The notes beneath the pieces are model-generated. The model was not told where the DNA came from. It did not search any database and worked only from the letters and a program-made list of their open reading frames with translations. From the NCBI GenBank assembly GCA_009929695.1, contig RZZW01000003.1:1-64000 (forward strand): a stretch of 64,000 nucleotides of DNA, in the 5' to 3' direction. This stretch comes from Clostridia bacterium. Its GTDB lineage: Bacteria > Bacillota > Clostridia > Oscillospirales > Ruminococcaceae. Both the position numbers and the translations under genes were made by a program. Positions 51,596 through 59,495 of the stretch are shown here, in pieces (the stretch's first letter is position 1; each line of letters starts with the position of its first letter).

Positions 51596-52366
51596 ATGAT
51601 GAAAAAAACAGCAATTGTAACAGGCGGCAGCCGCGGAATAGGCTTTGCCATCGCAAGGCAGCTCGGCCTTGACGGCTTTAACGTTGTGATATGCGCCAGC
51701 AGCCCTGCGGCGAAAAGCCAATCAAACCTTGACCTGCTTGAAAAGGATGGCACGCCGTATCATTACGTCATGGCGGACATAGGCTCGCACGACGACAGGC
51801 TGCGCATTGTTGCCGAGGCTGTAAAGGCATTTGGTGGCATACATGTCCTTATAAATAACGCGGGCGTCGCGCCAAAAGAGCGTGCGGATTTGCTCGAAAT
51901 GACAGAAGAGAGCTTTGAGCGCGTCGTCGGCATAAACGCAAAGGGAAATATGTTTTTGACGCAGGCTGTGGCTAAACAAATGCTCACACAGCCGCTCGAC
52001 GGCGCAAAACGCGGCACTATCGTGAACATATCAAGCTGTTCATCAGTCGTGTCAAGCACAAGCAGGGGTGAATACTGCGTGTCAAAGGCGGCTGTCTCAA
52101 TGCTAACAACGCTTTATGCCGACAGGCTTGCAGGCGAGGGCATTCTAGTTCACGAGGTGCGCCCGGGCGTTATCGCAACAGATATGACAAGCACCGTGCA
52201 GGAGAAATACGACAGGCTTATCGCCGATGGCGCGTTCCCTATTGCGCGTTGGGGCACACCGGAGGACGTCGCGGGCGTTGTCAGCGCGTTTTGCAGCGAT
52301 AAATTTGCTTACACGACAGGCAATTACGTAGACGTTGACGGCGGCTTCCACATTCAAAGATTATAA
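51596..52366 (+). CDS. Short-chain dehydrogenase/reductase
   Basis: A 256-residue classical SDR. Cofactor motif TGGSRGIG at 9-16, NNAGV near 87, catalytic Ser in NISSCSSVVSS near 143 and Tyr/Lys in YCVSK near 161-165. FabG-like, but the catabolic context suggests oxidation or reduction of a hydroxyl on the pathway substrate. GGTGG precedes the tandem ATG start. A hairpin terminator follows. Confidence 0.9.
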   Translation: MMKKTAIVTGGSRGIGFAIARQLGLDGFNVVICASSPAAKSQSNLDLLEKDGTPYHYVMADIGSHDDRLRIVAEAVKAFGGIHVLINNAGVAPKERADLLEMTEESFERVVGINAKGNMFLTQAVAKQMLTQPLDGAKRGTIVNISSCSSVVSSTSRGEYCVSKAAVSMLTTLYADRLAGEGILVHEVRPGVIATDMTSTVQEKYDRLIADGAFPIARWGTPEDVAGVVSAFCSDKFAYTTGNYVDVDGGFHIQRL

Positions 52367-52372
52367 AAAACA

Positions 52373-52423
52373 AGGGCTGTATGTGCGGGTATACTTAAAT
52401 GCCTGTTTTCATGCAGCCTTTTT
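52373..52423 (+). terminator. Terminator before FAD-protein gene
   Basis: GGCTGTATG (52375-52383) pairs with CATGCAGCC (52410-52418), one G-T pair, then TTTTT. The large loop can fold further. It partly insulates the flavoprotein gene; the AGAGGAG ribosome site follows at once. Confidence 0.65.
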
Positions 52424-52437
52424 AAGAGGAGAAAACA

Positions 52438-54390
52438 ATGCAAACCGAGCTTTTTGATGATAAAATACGCACTTATATTTTAAACACCGCAGTCGTCGGC
52501 TCAGGCGCGGCGGGCTTAAACGCCGCAGACAGGCTTTGGGCGCTCGGCGTGCGCGACATGGCTCTTGTGACAGAGGGTATGAACAGCGGCACGTCGCGCA
52601 ACACAGGTAGCGACAAGCAGACATATTATAAGCTCACACTTTCAGGCGAAGAGCCGGACAGCGTGCGCGAGATGGCGCAGACGCTTTTTGATGGCCGGTG
52701 CGTAGACGGAGACACCGCGCTTTGCGAGGCGGCGCTCTCCGCACAAGGCTTTTATAAGCTGCTCGAGCTAGGCGTGCCGTTTCCGCGCAGCCGCTACGGG
52801 GAAGCTGTTGGCTATAAAACAGACCACGACCCTCGCCGCCGCGCCACGAGCGTAGGCCCCTACACCTCGCGCAGCATGACGCAGTGCCTTGAAAAAGCCG
52901 TGCGCGAAAAAGGCGTGCCGATACTCGACAAGTTGCAAATCATACGCATTCTCTCAACTGAAAACGGCGTTTGCGGCCTGCTTTGCATAGATAAAACAGT
53001 GCAGCAAAGCACGCTTGATCGCTTTGTTTTGATACACTGCAAAAACGTGATATACGCGACGGGCGGCCCCGCGGGAATGTACGCGGACAGCGTATATCCG
53101 TTCGGCCACTACGGCGCTTCGGGGCTTGCATTTGAGGCGGGTGTGCTCGGCAAAAACCTGACTGAATGGCAGTATGGCCTTGCGTCCGTGTGCCCGCGGT
53201 GGAACGTCTCCGGCACATATATGCAGGTGCTCCCGCGCTTTATTTCAACCGATAAGGACGGCGGCGACGAGCGCGAATTTCTTTTTGATTTCTTCACGGA
53301 TATATCGGATATGCAGAGCAAAATATTTTTAAAAGGCTATCAGTGGCCGTTTGACGTTCGCAAAATCGATGGCGGCAGCTCAATAATCGACATTCTTGTC
53401 TACCTTGAAACCTGCAAGGGCAGACGCGTGTTTCTTGATTATCGCAAAAACGCTGGCGGCAAGCCTGTCGACTTTTCATCGCTCGGCGCAGAGGCGAGAG
53501 AATATCTTGAAAAAGCCGAGGCTTGCTTTGGCACGCCGCTCGAGCGCCTTATGCACATGAATGCGCCCGCCGTTGAATTTTACCGCGACAAAGGTGTCGA
53601 CCTCGCAAAAGAACCGCTTGAAATAGCCCTCTGCGCGCAGCACAACAACGGCGGCCTTTCCGGCGACGCATGGTGGCAGACAAACCTCGACGGATTTTTT
53701 GCCGTGGGAGAGGTGAACGGAAGCCACGGTGTATACCGCCCGGGCGGCAGTGCGCTGAATGCCGGCCAAGTTGGCAGCACACGCGCGGCACAGTTTGTGG
53801 CGGCAAAAAGACAGGGCATGCCTCAAAATGACGCGTTTGAAAATTGCGCAAGACAGGCGATTGATGACATGGACGAGATCGCGCAAAATGCTATTAAAAA
53901 TGTCAGCGGAACCCCCGTTCAAAAGCTTTGGGACGAAGCCGCCGCGCGCATGAGCCTTGCGGGAGCATCCTTACGAAGCGAAAAAGCGATACGTAAAGCC
54001 GCCCAAGATACGCAAAAGCTGATTAAAGCATTTTCAAGCACAGCCAAAGCCGAAACCGCGCTTGAGCTGCCAAAGCTTTACCGCCTGCGCGATATGCTTA
54101 TGTGCCAATACGTCTATTTAAGCGCCATGCTCGACTATCTCGAAAACGGTGGAAAAAGCCGCGGAAGCGCACTTTACACAGACGCAGCCGGCAAAAAGCC
54201 ATACGCTGCACTGCCCGATGAATACACCTTTATTTTGGACGACGGCAGCCGTGGTTCGCTTATACAGGAGGTGCGATACAAAGACGGAAAATGTGAGTTC
54301 AGTTGGCGAAACACACGCCCTATACCGACTGATGATGACTTTTTTGAGAACATTTGGCGCGGTTTCAGGCAAAATGCCAATATTTATTAA
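52438..54390 (+). CDS. Fumarate-reductase-like FAD flavoprotein
   Basis: A 650-residue soluble FAD protein of the succinate dehydrogenase/fumarate reductase flavoprotein superfamily. FAD dinucleotide motif AVVGSGAAGLNAADR (18-32), SRNTGSDKQT near 55-64, ATGGPAGMYAD near 204, and GLSGDAWWQTNLDGFFAVGEVNGSHGVYRPGGSALN near 405-440 (FAD C-terminal site, quoted in parts). A helical C-terminal domain (about 470-560) follows as in fumarate reductases and L-aspartate oxidases. No signal peptide, heme motif or FMN-attachment motif. Likely an anaerobic reductase or dehydrogenase in the cluster; substrate unknown. Confidence 0.82.
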   Translation: MQTELFDDKIRTYILNTAVVGSGAAGLNAADRLWALGVRDMALVTEGMNSGTSRNTGSDKQTYYKLTLSGEEPDSVREMAQTLFDGRCVDGDTALCEAALSAQGFYKLLELGVPFPRSRYGEAVGYKTDHDPRRRATSVGPYTSRSMTQCLEKAVREKGVPILDKLQIIRILSTENGVCGLLCIDKTVQQSTLDRFVLIHCKNVIYATGGPAGMYADSVYPFGHYGASGLAFEAGVLGKNLTEWQYGLASVCPRWNVSGTYMQVLPRFISTDKDGGDEREFLFDFFTDISDMQSKIFLKGYQWPFDVRKIDGGSSIIDILVYLETCKGRRVFLDYRKNAGGKPVDFSSLGAEAREYLEKAEACFGTPLERLMHMNAPAVEFYRDKGVDLAKEPLEIALCAQHNNGGLSGDAWWQTNLDGFFAVGEVNGSHGVYRPGGSALNAGQVGSTRAAQFVAAKRQGMPQNDAFENCARQAIDDMDEIAQNAIKNVSGTPVQKLWDEAAARMSLAGASLRSEKAIRKAAQDTQKLIKAFSSTAKAETALELPKLYRLRDMLMCQYVYLSAMLDYLENGGKSRGSALYTDAAGKKPYAALPDEYTFILDDGSRGSLIQEVRYKDGKCEFSWRNTRPIPTDDDFFENIWRGFRQNANIY

Positions 54391-54415
54391 ATTTTTGGCA
54401 TTATAGCTATAACTA

Positions 54416-54444
54416 TGGCACAAAAAGGAAATTTGTGGTACAAT
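54416..54444 (+). promoter_or_regulatory. Extended -10 sigma-A promoter of Spo0A-like module
   Basis: TGGCAC (54416-54421), 17-base spacer, TACAAT (54439-54444) preceded by TGG, forming an extended -10. About 100 bp before the first gene of the module. Confidence 0.55.
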
Positions 54445-54545
54445 AAATAAAAATCTGTGTTTTTCTGCGTTGAGATTTGCGCGGTTTCCATTTAGAATAA
54501 ATCCTGTGAGCGAAATTACCAAAATTTAGCTGGAGGAATTTTTTT

Positions 54546-54866
54546 ATGGAAATCAGCGATTTGTTGTACAAGCGTAAATTTACGGCATTCGGACACATTC
54601 AACCGGAAAAAGAGCTTGCGTACTGTATTGTGACTGACGGCGCAGATAACGGCAAATACGGTGTCGCTGTCACGCAGTATACCAAGCGGACAACTGAAAC
54701 ACAGGCGGTAAAAGACATCACCAAAAGCCGCAAGGCCGCGGAAAAGGTGCTTTTGTTTCTATATGAAAATGCTATAACTCCTGCTGTTTTGCCGGAAATT
54801 ATGCACGACATTGTTATGTACGACGTTTTTGAATGTGGAGAATTTGGAGGCACTGCCGATGAGTAA
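54546..54866 (+). CDS. Small protein of Spo0A-like module, unknown function
   Basis: A 106-residue soluble protein with a mixed beta/alpha pattern (YCIVTDG..YGVAVTQYT, then helical AVKDITKSRKAAEKVLLFLYENAI and LPEIMHDIVMYDV). No motif I recognise, no signal peptide. TGGAGG lies 9 bases before the ATG. Its last eight bases overlap the start of the response regulator gene, so the two are translationally coupled, which suggests it acts with the regulator. Confidence 0.75.
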   Translation: MEISDLLYKRKFTAFGHIQPEKELAYCIVTDGADNGKYGVAVTQYTKRTTETQAVKDITKSRKAAEKVLLFLYENAITPAVLPEIMHDIVMYDVFECGEFGGTADE

Positions 54867-55512
54867 ATCGGAAATGGCAACAAGGGTGCTTATTGCCGAT
54901 GACGATATTGATTTGTGTGCACTTGAAAAAATGATTATTGACACTCAGCCTGATATGCAGTGCTGTGCAGTGGCAAACGACGGCGTGCAGGCCGTGCAGC
55001 TTATAGAGCAAACTAAGCCCGATGTTGTGCTGCTTGACCACACAATGCCGACGCTCGGCGGGCTTGGAGTGCTTGAAAGAATACATGAGCAAAAGGACGG
55101 CAAGCCTTTTATAATAGTCATAAGTGCAAACGCAAACAATGTGCTTATGAATGAATCGTTTAAATGCGGCGCTGATCTATATCTGCGCAAGCCTTTTGAC
55201 GTGGCTGAATGCATAAAGCATATCCGCATGCTTGCTGACAGCTCAAACGGCTTTACAGACAACGGCTCAACAGAGATATCCTCGCTTGTTATCGAGTGTG
55301 GAATAAGCGTAAAGACGATAGCCTACGGATATATATGTCAGGCGGTGAGCTGCATAGCGCAGTCGTACAACGCCCGGCCGACCTTTAAACAGGTATATGA
55401 AAAGATTGCGCAAAGATGTAACACGGACAGCCACTGCGTTGAAAGCGCTATCAGCCACGCTATAAAAACGGCTGAGAAAAAACCTACAGACACTTTTTTT
55501 GCGTCTGCGTGA
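54859..55512 (+). CDS. Spo0A-like response regulator, shortened
   Basis: A 217-residue regulator. Receiver domain (8-125): acidic pocket DDD at 14-16, phosphoacceptor Asp60 in LLDHTMP, Ser89 and Lys111 in RKPFD. C-terminal region 138-205 follows the Spo0A_C pattern (ISSLVIECGISVKTIAYGYI, YEKIAQRCNTDSHCVESAISHAI). Against recalled Bacillus Spo0A (267 residues) the linker is short, the three recognition-helix arginines are C193, S196 and S199, and the segment after the helix is nearly all lost. It is probably a Spo0A paralogue with changed or no DNA binding; spoIVB, the usual neighbour of true spo0A, is absent. GGAGG 8 bases before ATG. Confidence 0.82.
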   Translation: MSKSEMATRVLIADDDIDLCALEKMIIDTQPDMQCCAVANDGVQAVQLIEQTKPDVVLLDHTMPTLGGLGVLERIHEQKDGKPFIIVISANANNVLMNESFKCGADLYLRKPFDVAECIKHIRMLADSSNGFTDNGSTEISSLVIECGISVKTIAYGYICQAVSCIAQSYNARPTFKQVYEKIAQRCNTDSHCVESAISHAIKTAEKKPTDTFFASA

Positions 55513-55614
55513 AGCGGCAAACATAAGCTCGGCGAAATCACTTTCAAACAGCGAATTTTTGATGATGACTGCAAATGAGCTGTATTTGAATAGATCTAAA
55601 TGAGGAGCTTTTTT

Positions 55615-56448
55615 ATGGAGAGTAAAAATCTTTTTGATGAACACAAGGAATCACAGGCGCGTCTTGCCATGCTGGCTCACGATATTAAAAATCCACTTAC
55701 GGTGCTACTTTCATCCCTCAACTTTTTGCAAAAAAAGCTTGAGGCACAGGACGCTCTGACGTTCAAAAGAGAGTATGCGCCTATTTTTGAATTATCAGTG
55801 CGTGAGGTTTATCGTGCTATACGCCTTGCAAACAATGTTGTTGACACCGACAGAATAAGCGTTGGCGCTTTTTCTCCAACATTTCAGTATACGGATATTG
55901 CTCAAAACATTTCCGAGGTTATAAGTGAAATGCAAATTTTCACAAGCGGAAAAAATATAAAGCTCAACTATGAGATGAAGCTTCCACCTCAAACGCTGCT
56001 GCTGTGCGATGCGGGCATGCTTGAACGCGCGCTTTGCAACCTTTTGTCAAACGCCGTGAAGGCCGTGCCCAAAGAGGGCGGAATCATAGATGTTATACTT
56101 GACGCAGACGAAAAAAATATTTTTTTGACAGTAAAGGACAACGGTTGCGGCATAAACGAAGAGGACAAGGAAAAGCTTTTTGAAAGCTATTGGCACAGCG
56201 GAAGTGCGCCGCGTGCGGCCGCCGAGAGCACAGGGCTTGGGCTGTACATAGCAAGAGCCGTTGCGGTGGCGCATGGCGGAGATATAATCGTAGACAGCAA
56301 GCGCGGCGAAGGCGCTGCGTTTCGCATAACGCTGTCGCGCTCGTGTACAGACAATAAAGAGCAGGGATTACTTAAAAATTCCGGCTTTGAATATAAATAT
56401 GTCAGCACCGGTTTTACGGTGCGCACAGAAATGTCAGATTTAATTTAA
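55615..56448 (+). CDS. Soluble histidine kinase without sensor domain
   Basis: A 277-residue kinase that begins almost directly with the HisKA helix: His22 in MLAHDIKNPLTVLLSSL. HATPase: N-box LCNLLSNAVKAV (N146), G1 DNGCGI (175-180), G2 STGLGLYIA (205-213). There is no membrane helix, PAS, GAF or HAMP domain. The last 35 residues are outside the kinase fold and unrecognised. GAGGAG lies 7 bases before ATG 55615. It follows the Spo0A-like gene by 102 bp with no terminator, so it may phosphorylate that regulator (inference). Confidence 0.87.
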   Translation: MESKNLFDEHKESQARLAMLAHDIKNPLTVLLSSLNFLQKKLEAQDALTFKREYAPIFELSVREVYRAIRLANNVVDTDRISVGAFSPTFQYTDIAQNISEVISEMQIFTSGKNIKLNYEMKLPPQTLLLCDAGMLERALCNLLSNAVKAVPKEGGIIDVILDADEKNIFLTVKDNGCGINEEDKEKLFESYWHSGSAPRAAAESTGLGLYIARAVAVAHGGDIIVDSKRGEGAAFRITLSRSCTDNKEQGLLKNSGFEYKYVSTGFTVRTEMSDLI

Positions 56449-56460
56449 TAGCTTCACATC

Positions 56461-56489
56461 TTTACAATATATTCTAAATATAGTAAAAT
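56461..56489 (+). promoter_or_regulatory. Sigma-A promoter of pyrH operon
   Basis: TTTACA (56461-56466), 17-base spacer, TAAAAT (56484-56489), about 43 bp before pyrH. Confidence 0.65.
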
Positions 56490-56531
56490 AGGTAATAATA
56501 GAAAAATAGAATAATAGGGTTGGTGTGCATA

Positions 56532-57242
56532 GTGGGTATAAAATATAAAAGAATTTTGCTTAAATTGAGCGGTGAAGCACTTAGCGGAAAGCAGGGCTTC
56601 GGCCTTGATATGGATACAGTGCATAAAATTTGCACAGGTATCAAGGAGGCGACGCAGCTCGGCTGTGAGATAGCGATAGTGGTCGGCGGCGGAAACTTCT
56701 GGCGCGGACGCTCAAGCGGGGACATGGAGCGCACACGCGCAGACCATATCGGAATGCTCGCGACAGTTATGAACGCGCTCGCCGTTGCAGACGCGCTTGA
56801 AAATCAAGACGTTGTTGTGCGCGTGCAGACGGCGCTGAGTATGCAGCAGGTGGCAGAGCCTTATATCCGCAACCGCGCAATACGCCACCTTGAAAAAGGC
56901 CGCGTCGTAATTTTCGCCTGCGGAACGGGCAACCCGTTCTTCTCAACAGACACAGCCTCGGCGCTTCGCGCGGCCGAAATAAATGCCGATATCATTTTCA
57001 AAGCCACAATGGTGGACGGCGTTTACGACAAAGACCCGAAAAAATATCCCGATGCAGTCAAGTACGACAACATCACATTTACAAAGGTGCTCAATGACAA
57101 GCTTGCAGTTATGGATAGCACTGCCGCGACAATGTGCCGCGACAACAACGTGCCCATTCTTGTATTTGATATCCTTGACCCTAAAAATATCGCAAAAGCC
57201 GTCAATGGCGAAAATATCGGCACACTTGTGACAGAAGAATAG
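56532..57242 (+). CDS. pyrH: UMP kinase
   Basis: A 236-residue amino-acid-kinase-fold enzyme that phosphorylates UMP to [18 protein letters not shown] at the start (with the catalytic Lys), [10 protein letters not shown] near 55, [15 protein letters not shown] near 74 and [13 protein letters not shown] near 158. The GTG at 56532 is chosen since it gives the standard MGIKYKRI beginning; TTG and GTG codons at 56520 and 56523 are too close to the only purine-rich site (AGGG). First gene of the pyrH-frr-uppS-cdsA-dxr-rseP-ispG-polC run. Confidence 0.94.
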   Translation: MGIKYKRILLKLSGEALSGKQGFGLDMDTVHKICTGIKEATQLGCEIAIVVGGGNFWRGRSSGDMERTRADHIGMLATVMNALAVADALENQDVVVRVQTALSMQQVAEPYIRNRAIRHLEKGRVVIFACGTGNPFFSTDTASALRAAEINADIIFKATMVDGVYDKDPKKYPDAVKYDNITFTKVLNDKLAVMDSTAATMCRDNNVPILVFDILDPKNIAKAVNGENIGTLVTEE

Positions 57243-57252
57243 GAGAATTACC

Positions 57253-57807
57253 ATGAGCGAAGAGACAAAAAAATACGAGGACAAAATGGAAGGCGTTTTA
57301 ACGCATCTTTCAAAAGAGCTTTCAGCTATACGCGCAGGCCGTGCAAACCCCGCGATACTCGACAAGGTGACTGTTGACTACTACGGCACACCGACGCCGA
57401 TACAGCAGATAGCGGCTGTTTCCGTCGCAGAGGCTCGCGTGCTTGCCATAAGCCCGTGGGACTCTTCTATGATGCACGCCATCGAAAAGGCGATATTGAC
57501 CTCCGACATCGGCATCAACCCCACAAACGACGGCAGAGTTATGCGCCTTGTATTTCCCGCGCCGACAGAAGAGCGCCGCCGTCAGCTTACAAAAGACTGC
57601 GCAAAGCTTGGCGAAGAAGCCAAGATAGCCGCACGCAACGTGCGCCGCGACGCTATCGAAAAATTTAAAGCGCAGAAAAAAGCAAGCGAAATCACAGAGG
57701 ACGATTTGAAAAACCTCGAGGAAGCAATGCAGAAGGTAACTGACAAATATATCAAAAAAATCGACTCCATCTGCGCCGAAAAGGACAAGGAAATAATGGA
57801 AATCTAA
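57253..57807 (+). CDS. frr: Ribosome recycling factor
   Basis: A 184-residue two-domain tRNA mimic that, with EF-G, splits the post-termination ribosome. ELSAIRAGRANPAILDKVTVDYYGTPTPIQQIAAVSV near 22-58 (quoted in parts), and the long C-terminal helices with RRQLTKDCAKLGEEAKIAARNVRRDA. Standard length (185). Ten bases after pyrH, site AGGAG. Confidence 0.97.
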   Translation: MSEETKKYEDKMEGVLTHLSKELSAIRAGRANPAILDKVTVDYYGTPTPIQQIAAVSVAEARVLAISPWDSSMMHAIEKAILTSDIGINPTNDGRVMRLVFPAPTEERRRQLTKDCAKLGEEAKIAARNVRRDAIEKFKAQKKASEITEDDLKNLEEAMQKVTDKYIKKIDSICAEKDKEIMEI

Positions 57808-57829
57808 AGGGCGAAACCCTCAATATTTC

Positions 57830-57856
57830 GTGCCGCGTGCTGTCAGCGCGCGGCAC
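57830..57856 (+). other. Stable hairpin between frr and uppS
   Basis: A 12-bp stem with loop GTC: GTGCCGCGTGCT (57830-57841) and AGCGCGCGGCAC (57845-57856), one G-T pair. It is followed by ATCTTTG and not by a T-run, so it is a poor terminator; an mRNA processing or stability element is possible. Confidence 0.6.
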
Positions 57857-57879
57857 ATCTTTGTAAAGGAGTTTGCGAA

Positions 57880-58593
57880 ATGACACACGATGAAAATTTT
57901 GCAAAAGGCTTAAGCGTCGGCATAATAATGGACGGCAACGGACGCTGGGCAAAACAGCGCGGTCTGCCGCGAACAGAGGGGCATAAAAAAGGCGCTGAGG
58001 TTTTTAAAGAGCTTATGCTTTACGCCAATGCGCTTGGCATGAGCAGTGTCACAACATATACATTTTCAACTGAAAACTGGGCGCGCCCATTGCCGGAAAT
58101 AAACGGAATAATGAAGCTATTAGCCCATTTTTGTATAGATGCATATAATTATGAACGAGAAAACATCATAATTCACTTCATCGGTGACAAATATCCGCTT
58201 AATTCATATCTAAAAAATATTATCAGGGACTTGGAGCGCCGCACAAAAAACAATACCGGCATGCACCTAAATATCGCGCTTAATTATGGCGGCAGACAAG
58301 AGATAGTGCGCGCCGCACAGCTTTTGGCGCAAAGGGCGAAGGACGGCGAAATTCAGCCAAAGGATATAGACCTCGATATGATGTCAAATTCAATGTATAC
58401 AGCAGGCCAGCGCGACCCCGATTTTATACTGCGTCCAAGCGGTGAAAAGCGGCTGTCAAACTTTATGCTGTGGCAGTCGAGTTATTCTGAATTTATCGAC
58501 ATGGATTTGCTTTGGCCGGACTTCACAAAAGCTGATTTCGACGCGGCAATCACTGAATTCAACAAGCGCTCACGCCGTTTTGGCGGATTATAA
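57880..58593 (+). CDS. uppS: Undecaprenyl diphosphate synthase
   Basis: A 237-residue cis-prenyltransferase that makes C55 undecaprenyl diphosphate from FPP and IPP, the carrier for cell-wall synthesis. GIIMDGNGRWAKQRGLPRTEGHKKG (14-38, catalytic Asp, quoted across motif), TTYTFSTENWARP near 64 and the substrate site RPSGEKRLSNFMLWQSSYSEF near 187-207. Strong AAAGGAG site. Confidence 0.96.
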   Translation: MTHDENFAKGLSVGIIMDGNGRWAKQRGLPRTEGHKKGAEVFKELMLYANALGMSSVTTYTFSTENWARPLPEINGIMKLLAHFCIDAYNYERENIIIHFIGDKYPLNSYLKNIIRDLERRTKNNTGMHLNIALNYGGRQEIVRAAQLLAQRAKDGEIQPKDIDLDMMSNSMYTAGQRDPDFILRPSGEKRLSNFMLWQSSYSEFIDMDLLWPDFTKADFDAAITEFNKRSRRFGGL

Positions 58594-58610
58594 CAGGGGA
58601 GCAACACAAA

Positions 58611-59483
58611 ATGAAAACACGTTTGATAACCTCGGCTGTCGGCATAGCAATTTTGCTTTTAGTGATGGCGTTCTTCGACACAATATTGTTTGAAGTCGTC
58701 ATAACCGCAATTTGCCTTATCGCGCTGCACGAAATATATAAAGCGCTCGACTTTGAAAAAGCCGATTATGTGTATTACGGCTTCGCCGTCTACACCGTTA
58801 TCGTTATGCTTAACAACTTTAAATTTGCGCGCGTGGCGCTTTTGCCGATATCCTACATATTCGCCGTTTACCTCACAATATGCATGATACTCAACTCAAA
58901 ATCGCTCAACTTCACAAAGCTTGGCGGCATGGCGCTTTTTTCGGGCATAGTAATAATATGCTTTTACTCGCTCATATACCTTAAGGGCTTCCTTCCTCGC
59001 GAGCAGTATCAGTTTGACGCTGTATACTTCATTTTCCTCACACTAGGCTTTGCGTGGGGCGGAGACTCCGCGGCGTATTTTGCGGGCAGAGCTTTCGGCA
59101 AACACAAGCTTGCGCCGGTTGTCAGCCCGCATAAAACAGTTGAGGGCGCAATAGGCGGTCTGCTCGGCAGCATGCTGCTAGGCGTTGTGATAACGGCTAT
59201 TTATAAGACGTTCTGCGGCAGAATTGTCGGCGTGCCGATAGAAAATCTCGGCCTGACATATTACATCATAATCATAATTATGGCGGGCGTCGCGTCGATA
59301 CTCGGAATAATGGGCGATTTGTTTGCGTCCACAGTCAAGCGCCAGTGCGGCATAAAGGACTACGGCACAATTTTTCCAGGTCACGGCGGCATACTCGACC
59401 GTTTTGACAGCGTTTTGTTTATAGCGCCGTTTGTGTCTATGGTTGTCACAGCGGTATTTTATCATTTCACAAAAATAATGTAA
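58611..59483 (+). CDS. cdsA: Phosphatidate cytidylyltransferase
   Basis: A 290-residue membrane enzyme that makes CDP-diacylglycerol from phosphatidate and CTP. About eight membrane segments; the CdsA signature STVKRQCGIKDYG..FPGHGGILDRFDS is at about residues 240-268 with the conserved metal-binding Asp residues. AGGGGAG precedes the ATG. Usual place in the operon. Confidence 0.95.
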   Translation: MKTRLITSAVGIAILLLVMAFFDTILFEVVITAICLIALHEIYKALDFEKADYVYYGFAVYTVIVMLNNFKFARVALLPISYIFAVYLTICMILNSKSLNFTKLGGMALFSGIVIICFYSLIYLKGFLPREQYQFDAVYFIFLTLGFAWGGDSAAYFAGRAFGKHKLAPVVSPHKTVEGAIGGLLGSMLLGVVITAIYKTFCGRIVGVPIENLGLTYYIIIIIMAGVASILGIMGDLFASTVKRQCGIKDYGTIFPGHGGILDRFDSVLFIAPFVSMVVTAVFYHFTKIM

Positions 59484-59495
59484 GAGGGCGTGAAA

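Noticed and set aside
54416-54440. Sigma-54 promoter suggested by TGGCAC before the Spo0A-like module
   Set aside because: No TTGCW element at the required spacing; an extended -10 sigma-A reading fits better.
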